This document shows positions 33,160 through 37,828 of a stretch of DNA of 37,828 bases, piece by piece (position 1 is the stretch's first letter; each line of letters starts with the position of its first letter). The DNA lies in assembly GCA_004802705.1 (NCBI GenBank), contig SGPL01000206.1, positions 1 through 37,828 of the forward strand, in the 5' to 3' direction. The position numbers and the translations under genes are program-made. This DNA comes from Bondarzewia mesenterica (lineage: Eukaryota; Basidiomycota; Agaricomycetes; Russulales; Bondarzewiaceae). The notes under the pieces are model-generated. The model saw nothing but the letters and a program-made list of their open reading frames with translations. It was not told the origin of the DNA and made no database searches.

Positions 33160-33970
33160 GGAAGAGTGGGTCAAAGATTGTGCTCGACGACTTGCAGGTC
33201 CAGACAAAGTACGCTCCATAACCAGCCAATAAGCTTACAACACAGCCATTTATTTGCGTTTGGCCTTGTGACAACATACCCAGAGCTATTACGCAAACCC
33301 AGATCGGACACACCGCCGTTCAATTGTATGCGAATTTAAGGTGCTACAAAACGGCATCAGGCTGCGCGTTTGTCCCGGCTAACCTCTCGGTCGCTGGACA
33401 TTCCGCCGCGTATACATAGTAAGTATGAGTAAAGATCATTCACCTTTATTCCCAGGGTATTCCGAAATCAGCTTTTCGCGATCATTTAGAGTTAGACGCT
33501 GCCTCCAATGGCGCCACAGTTGTACCGTCTCACAATCCTGCTACAGTATTGAAGCTGGCAGCTTGAGTCCTGAGGCCTGAGCGCTGAGCCTTTGCAAACA
33601 GAATCAAATCTGTAAGTGGCTCAGTCAAAGCCCGCTGCCATTTGAAGTTTGTGGTCTATTTTCTCCCAGGCAGCAGAATGGATTCGAATTGCCATCCACC
33701 GGCGATATCATTCAGGTAATACAGGATCAGACGACGGCCGGGTCGGAGTCGATCCGCAAGTGCGACGCGTCACATTCCCAGCTCAGTGCCTGTCGATGGG
33801 AAGTGACGACTTGAGGTGAGTTATGTGCACCGTTTCGTAGTCGCTTCGATATGCCGGCTCATCGTTGTCGATAGGATCAATCCGCAGCTCGCATTCAGTA
33901 CATTTAGCGCACCACGCACGAGAACCCCGGTATGGCATACTGGCATCTGGAATCGAGTGACTCGGACCAC
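33160..33970 (+). pseudogene. Degenerate laccase relic between the two intact laccases
   Basis: Short segments on the + strand resemble laccase exons in the correct order. Exon 3-like at ~33165-33205 reads GSKIVLDDLQVQT (laccase 2: [12 protein letters not shown]). Exon 4-like follows an acceptor TTACAACACAG at ~33250 with GGCCTTGTGACAACATACC, then GCAFVPANLSVAGHS at ~33355-33400 (laccase 1: [15 protein letters not shown]). Exon 8-like at ~33480-33560 reads DHLELDAASNG. Exon 11-like at ~33675 has TGGATTCGAATTGCC (laccase 2: TGGATTCGTGCCC). Exon 16/17-like at ~33860-33965 has ENPG followed by YWHLES (laccase: DNPGPW...DWHL). Spacing is much shorter than in the intact genes and frames are broken by stops, so large deletions are implied. 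Each match is weak alone; the collinearity is the argument. Limits are approximate. Confidence 0.5.
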
Positions 33971-34744
33971 TTTGTCTTGAATCGTCATTTCCTAGAGCTC
34001 GGACCTCTCGTAAGTTCAACCGCCTCCCTCACGAGTGAAGTAGATGGGTTTGCAAAGTGTGCGCTCAACGCCGTGTGGAGGCCAATTGACCTATCCGTGG
34101 CTCCATGACTCAGCGAACGATGGGCCAAAATGACTCGCAGGCTGGACTGAGAATGCCTTGGTGAGAAACGTCTTTGGTCAGCGTTTCACCCAAATGAATG
34201 AGCCGGGTAGATCCTCCCCTTGGCTGTCAATCTGGTATGTCCGTTTCTGTGCTTTACGAATGAGGCACAGCTATTCCTGTAAGACTCTTTCCAGCGTTCT
34301 CTCAAGATGACGTTCTCTAGATGATGCCCGGGATTGCTAGTTCGCACTGTCACTGAAAACCATCTGTGGTATCTGTCAAGAGTAAGTGCGAGAATGGAAA
34401 TGATATCTTCATGACGTGTTTCACGAATTCATACCTCGTGCTTCGAACAGGCGCAAGTCGCCGCCGTGCGATTGAGTGGCCCTACAGATCCCTGAGGGAC
34501 ATGTCGTTGCTTCCCCATCCGTAACAAAAATCCGTTCGAAAGGTACGAAAATTGCTTTGCCCTGCAAGGTACGGTGTTCTCATTTGGTGACTCTTGCCCT
34601 TCTCATCTGGGGCACTGTCTTTCCCATCTCCATGACCGATGTTGGAACTCAGTCGGATCAATATCTTGTATTCCGCCGCCGTGCTTAGGCATGCCATCGT
34701 CTGCCGTCTTTGGTGTGGCGGGCAAATAAGCAAGTCCTCTTCCG
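33971..34744. other. Spacer and upstream region of laccase 2
   Basis: No gene recognised. It may include further decayed 3' laccase sequence and must include the laccase 2 promoter. Confidence 0.4.
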
Positions 34745-34752
34745 TATAAATA
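34745..34752 (+). promoter_or_regulatory. TATA box of laccase 2
   Basis: TATAAATA lies 70-77 bp before the ATG at 34822, matching the placement in laccase 1. Confidence 0.75.
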
Positions 34753-34821
34753 CTCTCGAATCATCTACACAATCCCTCAGAGCTCCGCCGTTCTCTCTTC
34801 AAATACTAGTCGTTGATTGCC

Positions 34822-37494
34822 ATGCTACGCATCCAGCGGCTCGCAGTTCTCGCTTGCCTGTTCGTATCAGGCGCATTTTCCCTAACGTCTCAGGGCCCGA
34901 CCGATCCTTTGCACATCGTCAACAAGCAGATTGCCCCGGACGGGTTTCCTCGCGAGTCAGTCCTCTCCTTTACTATGCTGCTCGCCATTACTGACATTCT
35001 TCTCCGCTTAGCACCGTGCTTGCGGGTGGTACATTCCCCGGCCCTACAATTCTGGCGAACAAGGTGCGTCATAGTAAAGCACGTCGAGCTTATGGACCTG
35101 CACCAATACACGCTATGATGTCGATTAGGGTGATCAGTTTGATATCGTTGTCTACGATGACTTGAACGATACTACTATGGACACAGCTACTTCCATCGTC
35201 AGTCATTGCGTCTACTTGCCGCCGGAACACAAGCTAACTTCACTTCCTACAACAGCACTGGCATGGCCTCTTCCAACACACCACGAACTGGGCTGATGGC
35301 GTTGCTTTCGTCAATCAGTGCCCCATCGTCCCCGGCAACTCTTTTGAATATAAATTTGAAGCCCCAGGCCAGGCTGGAACGTGGTGGTATCATTCTCACT
35401 TGGCCGCACAGTACTGCGACGGTCTGAGGGGCGCACTTATCATATACGACCCAAACGATCCGCATGCCAGTCTCTACGACGTCGATGACGGTTTGTTGTT
35501 ATTCTAGCTTGCCTCCAATGAATGACCCGAATTAATGCTTTACTTTCAGAAAATACTGTTATAGCCCTTGCGGATTGGTAATATGTTAATGAACTCTAGT
35601 TCCGACTTGAGCTAAGCCTTCACGTTCAATACAGGTATCATTACGTGTCGAAAAGCCCGCCTGCGGGACCTCCGTACGTGACCTAAACCTATTTCCAATC
35701 GAATTGTTTACTTATTTGCCAGTGTGTAGTGCGCCGAGCTCAGTCTTGATCAACGGTCTAGGGCGCTACATCAACGGATCTACCTGTGACGACGCTCCGC
35801 TTGCTGTAGTGAATGTGGAACAAGGCAAACGGTCAGTCGCGCTGTTTTGTGAGCTTGGGCCTACTAGCAGCCGCCCATCACTGATATCTACCATGATACA
35901 GTTATCGCTTCCGACTTGTTTCTGTGTCCTGCGATTCCAACTTTAACTTCTCCATTGATCAGCATAAGATGACCGTTATTGAAGCTGACGGTAGCAACAC
36001 GGAACCTCTCGTCGTAGATTCAGTCCAGATTTTTGCGGGTAGGCATGGATCCTACACTCGTGAATGACTTTCTCATGCGTCGTGCTATCTTCGTCAGGAC
36101 AACGTTATTCCATCGTCGTAAGTTACTTCTCCATTTGAACATTGGGAATATGTTGTGACGCATCTATCACTTAGGTCAGCGCAGACCAGCCGGTTGATAA
36201 CTACTGTATGTCTCTTTTCCTGACTGGTTGGTCGACAGCAAACTGACCTTGCTCAATACAGGGATTCGTGCCCAGCCTAACACGGCCAACATTCAAGGAT
36301 TCGACTGCGGCAGGAACTCTGCTATCTTGCGCTATAGTGGCGCGGCCACCACGGATCCTACAACGACTTTTGTCGACCCGACACTGCCCCTCATCGAGAC
36401 CAATCTCCACGTGAGCACGTCCTTCGTACAATTCCTTGAATACGCTAAACGTTCATTCTTCCACCGCAGGCTCTTGAAAACCCTCAGGCTGTATGCTTGC
36501 CTCAAACCTTCCTTTCAGTATAGAGTTTTGTTGATTTTCTCTCTAGCCAGGCAACCCTGTTCCAGGTGGTGCCGATATCAACTACACGCTTAATGTTTCC
36601 TTCGTATGTTTAACTATCTTTTATCTGAACCCTTAATTGATTTGGCCCATGTTCACATGCAGGTCAACGGTCTCTTCGAGGTGAACGGGACGCCCTTCGA
36701 ACCACCGACTATTCCGGTCTTGCTTCAGATTTTGAGTGGTGCACAGCAAGCCCAAGATCTCCTCCCCGCCGGCAGCATTTATGGTCTCAAGCCCAACCAG
36801 TCTGTTGAGCTTGTCATTCCCGGCGGTGTTCTTGGTGGACCGGTAAGCATTATTGAGGAGTAGTTCTCTGTTCTACCCACTCATGTTCTTTTCATCAGCA
36901 CCCTGTTCACCTCCACGGTGTAAGTGGATTATTCTGGTTCCAAATGCTGAAAATGGGTTTAAGTTCTAAACCTTGTATTGTAGCATTCGTTCTCTGTCGT
37001 CCGCAGCGCTGGGAACAGTAGCTACAACTTCGACAACCCTGTTCGCCGCGATGTCGTCAGCATCGGGACAGACACCACGGACCAGACCACCATCCGCTTT
37101 TTCACGGATAACCCCGGTCCCTGGTTCATCCATTGGTATGTGCTCTTCTCATCATGCTTGGGTCGGAAGAGACGCTCAAACATCATTTTGATAATCAAGC
37201 CACATCGACTGGCATCTGACCGCGTAAGCAGTATTCCACCAACTCACAGGTGCTTCGACATGACGAGGGGTTNGATAAATTGGCAGGGGNTTTGCCGCTG
37301 TGATGGCGGAGGACGTGGAAGATGTGCNGCTCGTCGATCCCACCCCGNGTGTGTCCTCTCGATGCTTCANAGAGTCTNTTATATACTAACTTCAACTACA
37401 CNTAGATTCTTGGAATAACTTGTGCCCAACGTATAATGCGGCCTCATCGACCGTCAAGCCGAACACACTCCCTAAGAAGCTCTCTTCACCTTGA
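34822..37494 (+). CDS. lcc: Laccase 2 (secreted multicopper phenol oxidase)
   Basis: Nineteen exons: 34822-34955, 35012-35063, 35129-35197, 35256-35490, 35550-35577, 35635-35673, 35730-35831, 35902-36038, 36098-36117, 36175-36205, 36262-36410, 36470-36490, 36547-36603, 36663-36842, 36899-36919, 36984-37135, 37200-37223, 37287-37348 and 37406-37494. Phases close to 533 aa. Signal peptide ~1-20 ([19 protein letters not shown]). Copper motifs: [46 protein letters not shown] and [15 protein letters not shown], with Phe at the axial T1 position. [10 protein letters not shown] and [17 protein letters not shown] are typical laccase core. The C-terminal tail ([12 protein letters not shown]) is basic and differs from laccase 1. 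N bases at 37290-37402 blur three or four residues near the end without breaking the frame. Confidence 0.93.
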
Positions 37495-37828
37495 AAGCAC
37501 CACNTTCNCGCAATCTCATGGACGAAGTGGCCGACATATCTTGCACNGAACCCNCCACTCTATTATCACTGTTGATATCACGTCAACCTGTCTTCGGGAT
37601 TTGCCAAATATATAATTCCTTCGTGCTCAGATATCTGTCCGTGCTCGCGGCTTCATATTGCGTTCCACCATGACAGNACGAACCTTCTTGCTGAGGAAGT
37701 TGTTTCTGACTTCNCAATTTGCTAAAGCCCACTGCAATTACGTATAAGAGTCTATAAGAATGTATGTTTTCAGAAAAACCTCNNNNCTTCGGAACCNNTN
37801 CGNNNCNGANCCGTNCTCTGAGGTCCCT
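37495..37828. other. 3' flank of laccase 2, low-quality contig end
   Basis: Many N bases, densest after 37780. No gene can be called. It should hold the laccase 2 3' UTR. Confidence 0.6.

Overview
The window is nuclear DNA of a filamentous basidiomycete, most likely an agaricomycete wood or litter decayer. The evidence is gene structure (introns of about 47-107 nt with GT..AG ends, tiny exons), tightly packed genes, a DUF7918-type gene, a multi-START protein of a type I associate with basidiomycetes, and a laccase locus. It is draft sequence: isolated N bases cluster at about 11389-12437, 13078-13893 and 37263-37828, and one coding frame is broken by an apparent single-base deletion.

Left part (1-15.7 kb), conserved cell biology. 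A 3' gene end (1-370, +) is followed by a LisH-domain transcriptional regulator of the Flo8/SSDP type (1345-4088, -) and a very long START-domain protein with a membrane segment (4568-10333, -). The latter diverges from a pyridoxal kinase (10825-12216, +). The kinase converges on ARP2, an Arp2/3 complex subunit (12529-14048, -). ARP2 shares a 204-bp intergenic promoter with a DUF7918 gene (14253-15652, +). I spliced these genes by hand; apart from one base in the START gene, all reading frames close.

Middle (15.7-26.7 kb). A 754-bp element with ~51/54-bp terminal inverted repeats (15730-16483) carries a tRNA-like Pol III promoter and a GC-rich hairpin. It is followed by mitochondrial malate dehydrogenase with a 6-nt micro-exon (17255-18607, +), an unrecognised 423-aa protein (19195-20582, +), the rRNA-processing factor TSR2 (21112-21690, -) and a 1401-aa SH3 plus Ras-association scaffold (22289-26678, +).

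Right part (26.7-37.8 kb), laccase locus. Two intact multicopper oxidases lie in tandem (28598-31282 and 34822-37494, +). Each has 19 exons, a signal peptide, all four copper motifs, a Phe at the axial T1 position and a TATA box about 70-75 bp before the ATG. Between them lies 3.5 kb without an intact gene. It contains short collinear stretches resembling laccase exons 3, 4, 8, 11 and 16-17, which I interpret as a decayed third copy. I found no clearly new multi-gene system. The features most worth following are the three-START membrane protein, the laccase array with its relic, and the nested inverted-repeat element.
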